Origin: JBBDXA01 sp040902585
Lineage (GTDB): Bacteria; Planctomycetota; Phycisphaerae; Phycisphaerales; Phycisphaeraceae
Direction: 5' to 3'
DNA: 41,812 bases
NCBI GenBank assembly: GCA_040902585.1
Contig: JBBDXA010000063.1
Span: 1-41,812, forward strand
This document shows positions 22,237-30,407 of the stretch, one piece after another. Below the pieces are notes generated by a model, which was not told the origin of the DNA, searched no databases, and saw nothing but the letters and a program-made list of their open reading frames with translations. Made by a program: the position numbers and the translations under genes. Position 1 is the first letter of the stretch. Each line of letters opens with the position of its first letter.

Positions 22237-22242
22237 ATTATC
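22237..22242 (-). promoter_or_regulatory. Candidate -10 box of apaG (GATAAT), leaderless arrangement
   Basis: The complement reads GATAAT, 5 nt before the ATG at 22231; an overlapping TATGAT is 8 nt before it. No Shine-Dalgarno sequence is present. Confidence 0.4.
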
Positions 22243-22321
22243 ATACCCCCACCGCTGCCGACATTGAACCCCTGATTTTTTTCTTCGAGCCCTTCCTGTT
22301 CGGATTCATCGTCCGATGCAC

Positions 22322-22327
22322 TACAAT
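22322..22327 (+). promoter_or_regulatory. Candidate -10 box (TACAAT) of the second pseudopilin gene
   Basis: TACAAT with a 17-nt spacer from a weak TTCGGA. The leader to 22378 would be about 44 nt. The same CTACAAT heptamer precedes the first pseudopilin gene (74-80). Confidence 0.4.
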
Positions 22328-22377
22328 AGATCGTTCGTGCTTTTCTGGGCCACGTGATTTTCTTCGCCGAGCCAACC

Positions 22378-23151
22378 ATGACGCGCGATCCCATCACGCG
22401 AGGCTTCACACTCGTCGAGATGCTGCTGGTCATCAGCCTCATCGCGCTGCTCATCGCGCTGCTGCTGCCAGCGCTACAGAAATCCAAGAGCTCCGCCCGC
22501 GCCGCCGTCTGCCTGGTCAACCTGCGCCAGCTTCACACCGCTCAGCAGCTCTACGCCGATGAATACTTCGGCAAGGTCAAGCCGCTGTCGCACGCGCTGG
22601 GCGGCTACTGGCATCACGCCCTGGCGCGATACCTGGGCGATTCCAACTATCACCTGAATCCGAATCAGGGTCAGTGGAAGCAGGAGCCGCTGAAAGTCTT
22701 CGCGTGTCCCGAGGCTCTCAACGATCCCGTCGGCGGCTTCGGCACCGCCGACCGCGTCTGGCACTGGGGCGGCGGCGGACAGGGCGGGTACGGCGCGAAC
22801 CTGTGGCTCTTCACGCGCTACAACGAGTACGACTTCGACTTCCGCTTCCCGCGCAAACATTTCTTCAGCTCGTTCATGGATGTCGATCGCACCTCCAGCG
22901 TCCCGCTCTTTGGCGATTCCAACTGGGTCGGATCATGGCCTGATTCCGTCGATACCGTACCGCCCAGTCTTCATCTGGGCTGGGCTGTGCATGAGATCGG
23001 CTACTTCATGGGACGGTTCTCGATCACGCGCCACGATCGCTCCGTGCAACTCGTCTTCGTCGATTCCAGCGCCCGACGCGTGCCCCTGGCGGAACTCTGG
23101 CAGCAGCGCTGGCATCGCGGGTTCGCGCCGGTGGAAAAGACGGTGCCGTGA
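22378..23151 (+). CDS. Orphan pseudopilin-like protein (prepilin N-terminal methylation domain)
   Basis: 257 residues from the ATG at 22378. The class III signal is RGFTLVEMLLVISLIALL with Glu at mature +5, and the helix ends LLPALQKSKSSAR, closely matching the protein at 124-846. The body has HWGGGGQGGYGANLWL and ends with VQLVFVDSSARRVPLAELWQQRWH, the usual C-terminal pattern of planctomycete members. It should be processed by a prepilin peptidase and sit in the inner membrane or a pseudopilus. No secretion apparatus genes are adjacent. Confidence 0.85.
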   Translation: MTRDPITRGFTLVEMLLVISLIALLIALLLPALQKSKSSARAAVCLVNLRQLHTAQQLYADEYFGKVKPLSHALGGYWHHALARYLGDSNYHLNPNQGQWKQEPLKVFACPEALNDPVGGFGTADRVWHWGGGGQGGYGANLWLFTRYNEYDFDFRFPRKHFFSSFMDVDRTSSVPLFGDSNWVGSWPDSVDTVPPSLHLGWAVHEIGYFMGRFSITRHDRSVQLVFVDSSARRVPLAELWQQRWHRGFAPVEKTVP

Positions 23152-23255
23152 GGGGACAGGGGACAGGGGACAGGAGTCAGGAGACAGAAAGAGGGACAGG
23201 CGGCGACGCCGTTTCTTACTCCCCTCCCTCTTAGGGAGGGGTTGGGGGAGGGTCG
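23152..23255. repeat. GGGACAG tandem run followed by an R3 arm
   Basis: Immediately after the pseudopilin stop come three GGGGACA units and degenerate ones (CAGGAGTCAGGAGACAG) to about 23205. An R3 arm, CCCCTCCCTCTTAGGGAGGG plus GGGGAGGGTCG, follows at 23219-23255. Confidence 0.7.
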
Positions 23256-23294
23256 GGCGAACGAACATCGTGCTCCAATTTCGCCACCCGCATC

Positions 23295-24722
23295 TCACCG
23301 CCCCGCTTCCTCCGTCGTGAACTCCCACTCATACGCAAACACCTTCGCCTCCCCTTGCGTCGCCGCACTCTTCGGTAGCACCATTACCACCCGTGCCCGA
23401 TGCAGCGTCCGCGGCGCGAGGAACTGCTTGGGAATCACCGCTACATGGCCCAGGTAACTCCCCGGCACCCCAGCCGACCGCGGCGTCTGGCCGGGATAGT
23501 AAAGATCGCACTTCACTTCATGCCACTGTCCGCCGCGCGGCCGCGCCGCCAGCGTCAACGTCGGCGGCGAAGGCAGACTTCGCGCATAGTAGAGCTGCGC
23601 GAAACGTACGCCGATCGCCGTGCCTCTCCTGTTGTTCGCCGCTTCGCCCTCAAACGGCAGCGGCGATTCGCCGGCAATGTTGAACTCGCAAGGCACCTCC
23701 GTCATGCCATGCGCGGGATACACCAGCGGACTGCCACGCAATGGGCCCTGCACGTGCATCTTCGTGCTGCACATGAAATGCGTTCGGTCCAGCACCATCG
23801 CGCTGGTCTCCAGCTCCGGGCCGAGGCACGAGGAGCGATGAAAGAGGGAAGTGAGCTGACTGCCGATGCCATCGACGTGCGACTTCTTCAGCTTGCCGAT
23901 GACGCTGGCGAGCCCCGCGCGGGCACCCTCTTCGCTGTAGCCGGGCAGACGCGGGTCCTGGTAATGGCTGTAGCGGTTGTTGCGGACGAGGTAGTCGATG
24001 TGCAGCTTCATGCCGCGCTCGAGGGCTTCGTCGTATTTCAGGGGAAGCAGCCCGCTCGCCTGTCGGTGCCACTGAAGCAGACGCCACGCGCTGCTGTGAT
24101 CGCGTTCCTTGGGGCGCGGCATCGCCAGCTCGGCCATCTGCCAGCCGTCGCGCTCATGCCTGCGCAGGGCGATCGACTCTACAGGTGAATAGATCGGCAT
24201 CACCTGCTGCAAAGGCCCAATCGTGCGCGAGCCGGGGACGACGACGCCATCACCCTTGCTGCCGAGGGTCCCGTCCATATCGCTGTCGACGATGTAAGCT
24301 GACCGCGTACCGACGGGAATCGCCAGGCCCGTCGCGCTGCTGGCATGCACCATCTTCCCGTCCGCGCTCAATCGAAGTGAGAGGGCATACGACCCGCCGA
24401 AGGCTTCGATCACATACCAGGAGGGCGGCTCCACCGTGCTCTTCACCGCAGTCGTCGCACCGGGCGCGGTGTGTGACACGATGAGCCGCTCGCCATCGAG
24501 CGTGAACACGAATGCGTGATCGGCGAACTTCCACGCCTCACCCGGCTTCACCTCTCGTTCATGTGCCACAATCGGACTTCGACAATCGATCAGTTCCCGC
24601 TGCGGCTCACCCTTGCCCGTCACCGGCCGCCAATCCAGCGCCGCGTCATCCTGCGCCGCCGCTGTCGCGGCGAAAAGGCAGGCCATAACGCCGCAAAATA
24701 TGAAGGAACGCGAAATCATCAT
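23295..24722 (-). CDS. Secreted CAP/SCP-domain protein
   Basis: 475 residues with a signal peptide ending TAAAQ. The N-terminal third is beta-rich and unrecognised. A CAP (SCP/PR1-like) domain begins near 190: LLQWHRQASGLLPLKYDEALERGMKLHIDYLVRNNRYSHYQDP contains the helix and the His that lines the CAP cavity, followed by GYSEEGARAGLAS. The C-terminal part (YPAHGMTEVPCEFNIAGESPLPFEG) resembles the extra beta domain found after CAP in bacterial secreted proteins. CAP proteins are extracellular; the role here is unknown. The ATG is 6 nt after a TAGAAT, the one clear exported protein in the leaderless set. Confidence 0.75.
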   Translation of the reverse strand: MMISRSFIFCGVMACLFAATAAAQDDAALDWRPVTGKGEPQRELIDCRSPIVAHEREVKPGEAWKFADHAFVFTLDGERLIVSHTAPGATTAVKSTVEPPSWYVIEAFGGSYALSLRLSADGKMVHASSATGLAIPVGTRSAYIVDSDMDGTLGSKGDGVVVPGSRTIGPLQQVMPIYSPVESIALRRHERDGWQMAELAMPRPKERDHSSAWRLLQWHRQASGLLPLKYDEALERGMKLHIDYLVRNNRYSHYQDPRLPGYSEEGARAGLASVIGKLKKSHVDGIGSQLTSLFHRSSCLGPELETSAMVLDRTHFMCSTKMHVQGPLRGSPLVYPAHGMTEVPCEFNIAGESPLPFEGEAANNRRGTAIGVRFAQLYYARSLPSPPTLTLAARPRGGQWHEVKCDLYYPGQTPRSAGVPGSYLGHVAVIPKQFLAPRTLHRARVVMVLPKSAATQGEAKVFAYEWEFTTEEAGR

Positions 24723-24728
24723 TGACCG

Positions 24729-24734
24729 ATTCTA
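24729..24734 (-). promoter_or_regulatory. Candidate -10 box (TAGAAT), 6 nt before the CAP-protein start
   Basis: The complement of ATTCTA reads TAGAAT; GGTCAA follows and then ATG at 24722. It shares a divergent 77-nt region with the DUF1598-like gene. Confidence 0.5.
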
Positions 24735-24799
24735 ACCCGACGCGGTAGGATCAGTGCGTGAAATCCCACCATTAGTCTTACGCCCAGCCGGAGCCGCCC

Positions 24800-26125
24800 A
24801 TGCCTACCCCGCCTCGCCTCCGCGCCGTTTCTTTTGCCCTTTTCTTCGCACTCGCCGCCGCTCCTGCCGCGCTCGCGCAGAACACCTTCGGCTTCGACCC
24901 CACCGGCGTCTACCTCGATCCTTCCGGCGTCCTTCGCGCTCGCAAGATCGACGATGGCGGCAAGTTCATCGCCCTGCTCAACCGCGCCGCCGCGAAAGAT
25001 GAAGACAAACAGCTTCGCTACATCTCCCTTCCCAAACTCTTTGCCGAGGTGCGCAAACACATCGACGCGGGCACGCCGATTCCGGATGACCTCAAGTACC
25101 TCGGCGGCATGACAAAGCTGAAATACCTCTTCGTCCGCCCTGATGAGAAGGACCTGATCCTCGCAGGCCTCGCTGAGCCTTACGACACGAAGTCAGCGGA
25201 TCGCCCGCTGGGTCTGCACACAGGTCGTCCGGTGCTGCAACTCGATGACCTTGTCCTCGCCCTGCGCACCACCGGCCCCGGCCGCGCGGGACAGGCGTTC
25301 GGCTGCAAGATCGATATGCCCAAGGAGAACATGCAGAAGATGATGCAGAAACTCGCGGGCATGACCGGCGTCGTCAAACAGTTCCCCGATCAGGATGGCC
25401 AGGTCGCCAAGGCGATGGCGCAGGCCGCGGGCGAACAGCAGATTGATTTTCTGAACCTCAAGGCTGACTCGCGACTCGCCTATGTCGCCGTCGAGGCGGA
25501 TTACCTTTTGAAGCGCATGGTCATCGGCCTTGACAAGCCGCCGATCAAAGGTGTGGTCACGTACCTTTCAACGCAGACGACGCCTGATCCGGTGAGCAAT
25601 CGCTTCTGGTTTGAAGTGAGCTACGAACCGCTGATTGCTTCAGCGGATGGCAACGCCTTCGAGATTCGCGGACAGTCGCTCAAGATCAACACCAGACAAC
25701 ACTTCACCTATGCGCCGGGTGAGGATAAGGAAGCAACACCCTCGGCGAAACAGTACGCAGCCCACGTGACCAAACATTTCGAGCGGCTTTCACAGGCAAT
25801 TCCCGCCTTCGCGGACCTGGCGAATCTTTCTGATCTGAGCCTGGCGGCTGCACTCATCGGCAGCGACAAGCTGCACGACAAAGCCCAATGGGACATGACG
25901 TGGGTGCTCGATGAGAAGGGTTACGAGGTCGCGAAAGTGAAGGTGCCGACCACGGCCGAGACGCTCGTGAACTCCAAGCGCACGACGCGAATGGTGATCT
26001 TCGTCGGCGGCGGCGTGCTGCTGAGTTATGGCGAAGTGACGGGCAAGCGCGAGAAGGATGAAGGGAAACTCGCGGCGAGCAATAAGGGCACGGGCGGCGA
26101 GGTGAGTGTGCTGGTGAAGCCGTGA
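24800..26125 (+). CDS. Secreted DUF1598-like protein
   Basis: 441 residues with signal peptide MPTPPRLRAVSFALFFALAAAPAALAQ. The region VDLNRAA-like GKFIALLNRAAAKDEDKQLRYISLPKLFAEVRKHIDAGTPIPDDLKYLGGMTKLKYLFVRPDEKDLILAGLAEPYD matches my memory of the planctomycete-specific DUF1598 family. SNRFWFEVSYEPLIA and GQSLKINTRQHFTYAPGE lie in the second half. Function of the family is not known. GGAG about 8 nt before the ATG is a plausible ribosome site. Divergent from the CAP-protein gene. Confidence 0.7.
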   Translation: MPTPPRLRAVSFALFFALAAAPAALAQNTFGFDPTGVYLDPSGVLRARKIDDGGKFIALLNRAAAKDEDKQLRYISLPKLFAEVRKHIDAGTPIPDDLKYLGGMTKLKYLFVRPDEKDLILAGLAEPYDTKSADRPLGLHTGRPVLQLDDLVLALRTTGPGRAGQAFGCKIDMPKENMQKMMQKLAGMTGVVKQFPDQDGQVAKAMAQAAGEQQIDFLNLKADSRLAYVAVEADYLLKRMVIGLDKPPIKGVVTYLSTQTTPDPVSNRFWFEVSYEPLIASADGNAFEIRGQSLKINTRQHFTYAPGEDKEATPSAKQYAAHVTKHFERLSQAIPAFADLANLSDLSLAAALIGSDKLHDKAQWDMTWVLDEKGYEVAKVKVPTTAETLVNSKRTTRMVIFVGGGVLLSYGEVTGKREKDEGKLAASNKGTGGEVSVLVKP

Positions 26126-26127
26126 CC

Positions 26128-27090
26128 TTACTTATCAAACGCCCGCTTCCATCCCGGCTCTGAAACTGAAGCCGTGCCCGGCGGCAGCGGTTCGCTCAGC
26201 TTGCCGTACAACTCCGGCCTACGGGCGCGGAGGTACCGCCGGCCTGACGCCTGTTCGATTTTCACTGCGGTACACAGGCCGACGACCACATCGTCACTCA
26301 AGGCGTGTGACTCGACAAGGACTTCGCCGAAGGGGTCGAGGATCATCGCGCCGCCGGGCTTGATGGTGTCGCCGTCGACGCCGATGGGGTTGGAGTAGAC
26401 GGCGTAGATGCCGTTCTCCCAGGCGCGGGCGGGCATCCAGCGGTGGAGCCACTGGCGGGCCTTGGGGCCTTCGAACTCTTTTCGCAGGCGGGCGGGGTCG
26501 GCCTCGCGGTTGTGCCAGAGTTGCGGATCAACGGAGCCCCGGCCGGGCATCACCGAAGGCAGGCAGCCGGTGACATGGGGCATGAAGATGACTTCCGCGC
26601 CGAGCAGCGTGGTCATGCGCACGTTCTCGGGCAGGTTGTTGTCGTAGCAGATGAGGAAGCCGCACTGGATGCCCAGGATGTTGGCGACGGTGAATTGATC
26701 GCCTGGCGTGAGATCGGGATGGATGAAGGTGTGCAGCTTGCGATGGCGGGTGATGAAGCCATCAGGGCCGACAGCGATGTAGGTGTTGTGAAGTTTGCCC
26801 GCGCACTCTTCGACCAGGCCGGCCATGACGACGAGGTTGTTGGCCTTGGCGATGTCGATCAAGGCCCGCGTGGAAGGGCCATCGGGCACGGGCTCGGACA
26901 AGGCGCGCATTTCTTCGAGCGAAAGACTTTGCAGGAACGTGTAACCGCTGATGCAGCACTCGTGAAAGCTGACAATCTCCGCGCCTTGAGCGGCGGCCTG
27001 CTTTGAAAGTTCGTGCATGCGCGCGAGGTTGTAAGCCTTGTCGTTGTCGCGATGCTCGAACTGGGCGGTGGCGATGCGGATGTCGCGCAT
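26128..27090 (-). CDS. Nitrilase-superfamily carbon-nitrogen hydrolase
   Basis: 320 residues. The catalytic triad is visible: Glu44 in SFHECCISGY, Lys118 in RHRKLHTF and Cys148 in GFLICYDNNLPENVR. An additional conserved ARAWENGIYAVYSNPIG and the DPFGEVLVES stretch fit amidases of the aliphatic amidase/N-carbamoyl type. It hydrolyses an amide or nitrile bond of an unidentified small molecule in the cytosol. It converges with the DUF1598-like gene, with only 2 nt between stops. TATACT lies 7 nt before the ATG. The assembly gap is 39 nt upstream of its start, so its true upstream neighbour is unknown. Confidence 0.93.
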   Translation of the reverse strand: MRDIRIATAQFEHRDNDKAYNLARMHELSKQAAAQGAEIVSFHECCISGYTFLQSLSLEEMRALSEPVPDGPSTRALIDIAKANNLVVMAGLVEECAGKLHNTYIAVGPDGFITRHRKLHTFIHPDLTPGDQFTVANILGIQCGFLICYDNNLPENVRMTTLLGAEVIFMPHVTGCLPSVMPGRGSVDPQLWHNREADPARLRKEFEGPKARQWLHRWMPARAWENGIYAVYSNPIGVDGDTIKPGGAMILDPFGEVLVESHALSDDVVVGLCTAVKIEQASGRRYLRARRPELYGKLSEPLPPGTASVSEPGWKRAFDK

Positions 27091-27097
27091 GCAGATC

Positions 27098-27103
27098 AGT
27101 ATA
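27098..27103 (-). promoter_or_regulatory. Candidate -10 box (TATACT), 7 nt before the nitrilase start
   Basis: The complement of AGTATA reads TATACT. No Shine-Dalgarno sequence is present between it and the start codon. The -35 region runs into the gap and cannot be judged. Confidence 0.45.
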
Positions 27104-27121
27104 GGTCACGCGCCCAGGCGT

Positions 27122-27166
27122 GGGGGGGGNNNNNNNNNNCCCCCCCCCCCCCCCCCCCCCCCCCCC
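27122..27166. other. Scaffold gap (10 N) between poly-G and poly-C runs
   Basis: Eight G at 27122-27129, ten N at 27130-27139, then 27 C at 27140-27166. Read outward, both contig ends finish in G runs, the expected signature of no-signal G calls in two-colour sequencing chemistry at contig ends. The real distance and sequence between the nitrilase and TPR-YggX genes are unknown, and the join itself may be wrong. Confidence 0.9.
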
Positions 27167-27208
27167 GGGCCCGCGCCGGGGCGTTATTTCGCGTATGCTA
27201 TGCACGCT

Positions 27209-27847
27209 ATGAGCGGAAACATTCAAGAGCGGATTGAGCAGTGGGAAAAGATGACGCGCGAGGTGCCGGACGACATGTCCTGGTACAGCCTGGCGGAGGC
27301 TTACCGCGAGGCGGATCGGCTGGCGGATGCCGAGCGCGCCTATGGCGAAGCGATCGCCTGCAATGCGAATCTCTCCAAGGCTTACCAGGTGCGTGGGCAG
27401 GTGCTGATCCAGCTCGGCAAGAACGATGAGGCGGCGAAGGTGCTGACCGCTGGCTTCACGATCGCCGCCCAGCGCGGTGACGGCATGCCGATGCGGGCCA
27501 TGGAAGAGCTGCTCAAGTCGATCAACGCCCCGCTGCCGCAGGTGGCGCAGAAGGGCCCGGTTGCGCCGGCTGTGGATCCGAAGGATCCGAATACGATCGT
27601 CGATCGCCGGTCCGGCAAGCCGGGCACGCGTTTCGATCGTCCGCCGATGCGCGGCCCTGTGGGCGAGTTCATTGCGGCCCACTATTCGAAGGAGACCTGG
27701 CAGGAGTGGATTCGCCAGGGGACGAAGGTGATCAACGAGCTTCGCCTGGACTTCAGCAGGGCCGACCATCAGCGCGTGTACGACAACTACATGATGGAAT
27801 GGCTGGGCTTCACGCAGGCGGATGCGGATGCGATGGGGAAGAAGTGA
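27209..27847 (+). CDS. TPR protein fused to a YggX-like Fe(II)-trafficking domain
   Basis: 212 residues. Residues about 20-90 form two to three TPR-like helical hairpins (SWYSLAEAYREADRLADAERAYGEAIACN; AYQVRGQVLIQLGKNDEAAKVL). After a Pro-rich linker, residues 139-200 match YggX: RFDRPPMRGPVGEFIAAHYSKETWQEWIRQGTKVINELRLDF. YggX is a small protein that protects iron-sulfur clusters from oxidation. The Cys of E. coli YggX (FC near its N-terminus) is Asp in IVDRRSG here. The ATG at 27209 follows a TATGCT by 9 nt; an ATG at 27200 is also in frame. Confidence 0.8.
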   Translation: MSGNIQERIEQWEKMTREVPDDMSWYSLAEAYREADRLADAERAYGEAIACNANLSKAYQVRGQVLIQLGKNDEAAKVLTAGFTIAAQRGDGMPMRAMEELLKSINAPLPQVAQKGPVAPAVDPKDPNTIVDRRSGKPGTRFDRPPMRGPVGEFIAAHYSKETWQEWIRQGTKVINELRLDFSRADHQRVYDNYMMEWLGFTQADADAMGKK

Positions 27848-27882
27848 GAAAGGCTCAACCGCGTGGGCGAAACACGCCTGTC

Positions 27883-27975
27883 AAGGCATTTATAAGGAAA
27901 TGAGGAAATGAGGAATCGATCCGGAGTTCTCAAATCTCAGATCTCTGTTCCTCATTTCCTTATAAAAATGCCTTA
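27883..27975. repeat. R5 long hairpin element (TTATAAGGAAATGAGGAAAT)
   Basis: AAGGCATTTATAAGGAAATG followed by a second AGGAAATGAGGAA unit is inverted at the right end (TTCCTCATTTCC TTATAAAAATGCCTT). The arms of about 30 nt are AT-rich relative to the surroundings. A half copy, TTATAAGGAAATAAGGAAAT, is at 38023-38042. The element lies between the TPR-YggX and AI-2E genes. Confidence 0.75.
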
Positions 27976-28056
27976 AGAGTTTTGCGAGCAGTGCGGCACT
28001 GCATGACGCTGTTCGTCGCTTCCTTCTGACGTCTTGATTCCTTCTTTGTTCTTTCC

Positions 28057-29127
28057 ATGGAACCCGATCACGTCGAACGCCGCGTGCAGACGGTTTGCCT
28101 GCTGATCATCAGCGCGGTGGCGGCGGCGTTCGCGCTTTTCTTTCTTCAGAGCGTGCTCATCCCGGTGGTGCTGGCGTTCATGCTGACCATGGTGCTCACG
28201 CCGGTGGTTTCGTTTCAGGTGGAGCGGCTGCGGTTTCCCCATGCCCTGGCGGTAACCGCGACGATGCTGCTCGGGTTCGCCGCGATCTTCGGCCTGTACC
28301 TGGTCGTCTACATTTCCCTTTCCCAACTGGCGGGCAACGGCAACATCTCGGAATATCAGGCTCACCTGGAAACGCTGTCGCAGCGCGTCATGCGAAGCCT
28401 GCCGTTGGAATCGTGGGGCATCGACCCGGAAGTTCAAAACAATCCGCTATCCATCTGGCCCACCCAGTCTGTGGGCGACCTGCTCAAGAGCCTGCTCCAA
28501 TCCGTGTTCAACATCGTCTCGCAGGGCGTGCTGATGTTGATCTTCCTCTTCTTCCTGCTCATGGGTCACACCGGCCGGCCCGCGAAGGCCAACAAGACCT
28601 GGGCGGAGATCGATTTCCACGTCAAGAAATATCTCGTCGCCAAAACATTTCTCTCGGTGGTCGCGGGCATCCTGGTCTGGGCCATCCTGCGCATCCTGGG
28701 CCTCGAACTGGCGATCGTGTTCGGGCTGATGGCGTTCCTGCTCAACTTCATTCCGAGCATCGGCTCCATCATCGCGACGCTGCTGCCCCTGCCGCTGGTG
28801 CTGCTGAATCCGGACATCTCCACGACCACCGCCGTGCTGGCGATCGCGCTGCCCGGAGCGCTCCAGATTGTGCTGGGCAGTTTCGTTGAGCCACGCGTGC
28901 TGGGCGATTCGCTGGACCTGCATCCGGTGACCGTGCTGCTGGCTTTGATCTTCTGGGGCACGATGTGGGGCCTCGTGGGCATGCTGCTGGCGGCACCGAT
29001 GACGGCGATCCTGCGCATCTTGATGGAGAAACTGGAAATCACCGCGCCGATCGGCAGGCTGCTGGCGGGAAGGTTGGGGGAGACGATGGCGGCGAAGCCT
29101 TCCAGTCCCCCGGGGGAACAGCCCTGA
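28057..29127 (+). CDS. AI-2E family transporter (PF01594-like permease)
   Basis: 356 residues, normal for the family, with about eight membrane helices: two near 12-80, one near 85-108, then an amphipathic soluble region (about 115-150), and further helices from 165 onwards. VLLALIFWGTMWGLVGMLLAAPMTAILRIL near 288-318 is the most conserved family segment, and LNFIPSIGSIIATLLPLPLVLL is also typical. Members export autoinducer-2-like or other small molecules, or act as Na+/H+ antiporters; specificity is not readable. No Shine-Dalgarno sequence is visible before the ATG. Confidence 0.88.
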   Translation: MEPDHVERRVQTVCLLIISAVAAAFALFFLQSVLIPVVLAFMLTMVLTPVVSFQVERLRFPHALAVTATMLLGFAAIFGLYLVVYISLSQLAGNGNISEYQAHLETLSQRVMRSLPLESWGIDPEVQNNPLSIWPTQSVGDLLKSLLQSVFNIVSQGVLMLIFLFFLLMGHTGRPAKANKTWAEIDFHVKKYLVAKTFLSVVAGILVWAILRILGLELAIVFGLMAFLLNFIPSIGSIIATLLPLPLVLLNPDISTTTAVLAIALPGALQIVLGSFVEPRVLGDSLDLHPVTVLLALIFWGTMWGLVGMLLAAPMTAILRILMEKLEITAPIGRLLAGRLGETMAAKPSSPPGEQP

Positions 29128-29171
29128 CCCTCCAAGACGCGCGAATTACTCCCTGATTTGATAAAAGGGGC

Positions 29172-29199
29172 TTGGTTACAGGCCCCAGAGGTGTTAGAT
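29172..29199 (+). promoter_or_regulatory. Sigma-70-like promoter of the second PEP-CTERM gene
   Basis: TTGGTT (29172-29177), 16-nt spacer, TTAGAT (29194-29199), the same geometry as at 12676-12703. The leader of about 53 nt contains AAGGAG at 29244-29249. Confidence 0.5.
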
Positions 29200-29258
29200 T
29201 GGCGGTGTCGTCTGTGGGAGTCCTCATCTTTCTCTAACTGCCTTGAAGGAGTCGGATC

Positions 29259-30407
29259 ATGTTGAATTTCGCTTCGCGTTCCGCCGTGCTGTTGGCGGGG
29301 GTTTTCGCAACCGTGTCCCTGTTTGCCGTGACGCCCTCGGCCGAGGCGGGGCTCGTCGGCAATGATCTCTCGCCGCGTGTCGCCGCTGCCGACGGCGCGA
29401 CGACTGTGCTGTACTCCAACTGGTTCTCAGCACCCATCGCCGACACCATCGACTCCGTGGACATCTTCTTCCAGGGCAACACCACGACGTTCAACTTCTA
29501 CGTCCTTCGGCCAACGGGAACGAAGAACAGTTATGACGTGATTTACGACAGCGGCACGATCGCGCCGTCGGGTCCACTGAACACGGCGGTGTCATTGGCA
29601 CTGCCCAACGGTCCCGTCGCGGTGCAGGCGGGCGATGTCTTCGCGCACTACGGCCGCGGCATTCCTTACACCGACGCCAACGGCGCCGGGGCCGTGAACC
29701 CGCAGAACATTTACTTCTCCTCGCCCAGCGCCCCGGTCCAGGGCAACACCATCGCCTTGAGCACCGCCGCGTTCCCGCTCTCCTCCATCATTCGCGACTA
29801 CGCCTCGGCGGTGAACCTGCCCAACGTGCTCGAACAGCAAGGCTGGGGCACGTTCGACGGCACGAATGTTGACGGCGCGGTGGGCGTGCTCGGCGTGCTC
29901 GATGATGCCGCCTTCTCCCAGCGCGGCCAACTCACGACCTGGCACTTCTTCTCCGATTCCTCCGCCGTCGGCCGATTCGTCACGCCCCTGATCCTCAAAG
30001 ACAACGGGGCCGGCGCGTTTGAAATCGTCGGCATCGGCACACCCCGCGCCAATACCAACACCGGCCTTCAAATGAACGACTTCGACCTCATCGCCGGCAG
30101 TGATATCGTCGAAGCCGGCTTCTTCGCCGGCTGGTGGGACGGCAATGCCCTGACCGGCGTCGCCAACGCAGGTGTCGTCGAGTGGAAGAACGCCATCGGC
30201 ACCGGCACCCTGCCCCTGTTCCCCGATGGCGACGGCGTCCTGCTGGGTGAACTCTACGGCACCGGCGGCCTCGCGCCCTTCGGCGGCTCGCCCTTCCAGC
30301 GCGCCTACGCCATCAACTTCACCACCCAGGCCATCCCCGAACCGGCAACGCTCTCGCTGCTCGCTTTTGCGGGCTTCGGTCTGCTGAGACGGCGACGCAC
30401 GGCTTAA
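29259..30407 (+). CDS. PEP-CTERM sorting domain protein, exported
   Basis: 382 residues. The signal peptide ends at SAEAG. The body is beta-rich with Asn/Thr/Gly, probably a carbohydrate-binding or choice-of-anchor type fold, not recognised. The C-terminus has AIPEPATLSLLAFAGFGLLRRRRTA: PEP, helix, and basic tail, the exosortase tag. AAGGAG precedes the ATG. It is the second such protein in the window and shares promoter geometry with the first. Its stop codon overlaps that of the convergent ygfZ gene by 3 nt. Confidence 0.9.
   Translation: MLNFASRSAVLLAGVFATVSLFAVTPSAEAGLVGNDLSPRVAAADGATTVLYSNWFSAPIADTIDSVDIFFQGNTTTFNFYVLRPTGTKNSYDVIYDSGTIAPSGPLNTAVSLALPNGPVAVQAGDVFAHYGRGIPYTDANGAGAVNPQNIYFSSPSAPVQGNTIALSTAAFPLSSIIRDYASAVNLPNVLEQQGWGTFDGTNVDGAVGVLGVLDDAAFSQRGQLTTWHFFSDSSAVGRFVTPLILKDNGAGAFEIVGIGTPRANTNTGLQMNDFDLIAGSDIVEAGFFAGWWDGNALTGVANAGVVEWKNAIGTGTLPLFPDGDGVLLGELYGTGGLAPFGGSPFQRAYAINFTTQAIPEPATLSLLAFAGFGLLRRRRTA

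Noticed and set aside
23152..23205. CRISPR-like repeat run
   Set aside because: The GGGGACA units are 7 nt and directly joined, with no spacers, and no cas gene is present.
27140..27166. Poly-C tract as a phase-variation or G-quadruplex element
   Set aside because: It abuts a run of N and a mirror G run, so it is best explained as a sequencing and assembly artefact.
29166..29186. GGGGC...GCCCC hairpin as terminator of the AI-2E gene
   Set aside because: The stem is only five pairs, there is no T run, and it overlaps the better-supported promoter of the PEP-CTERM gene.
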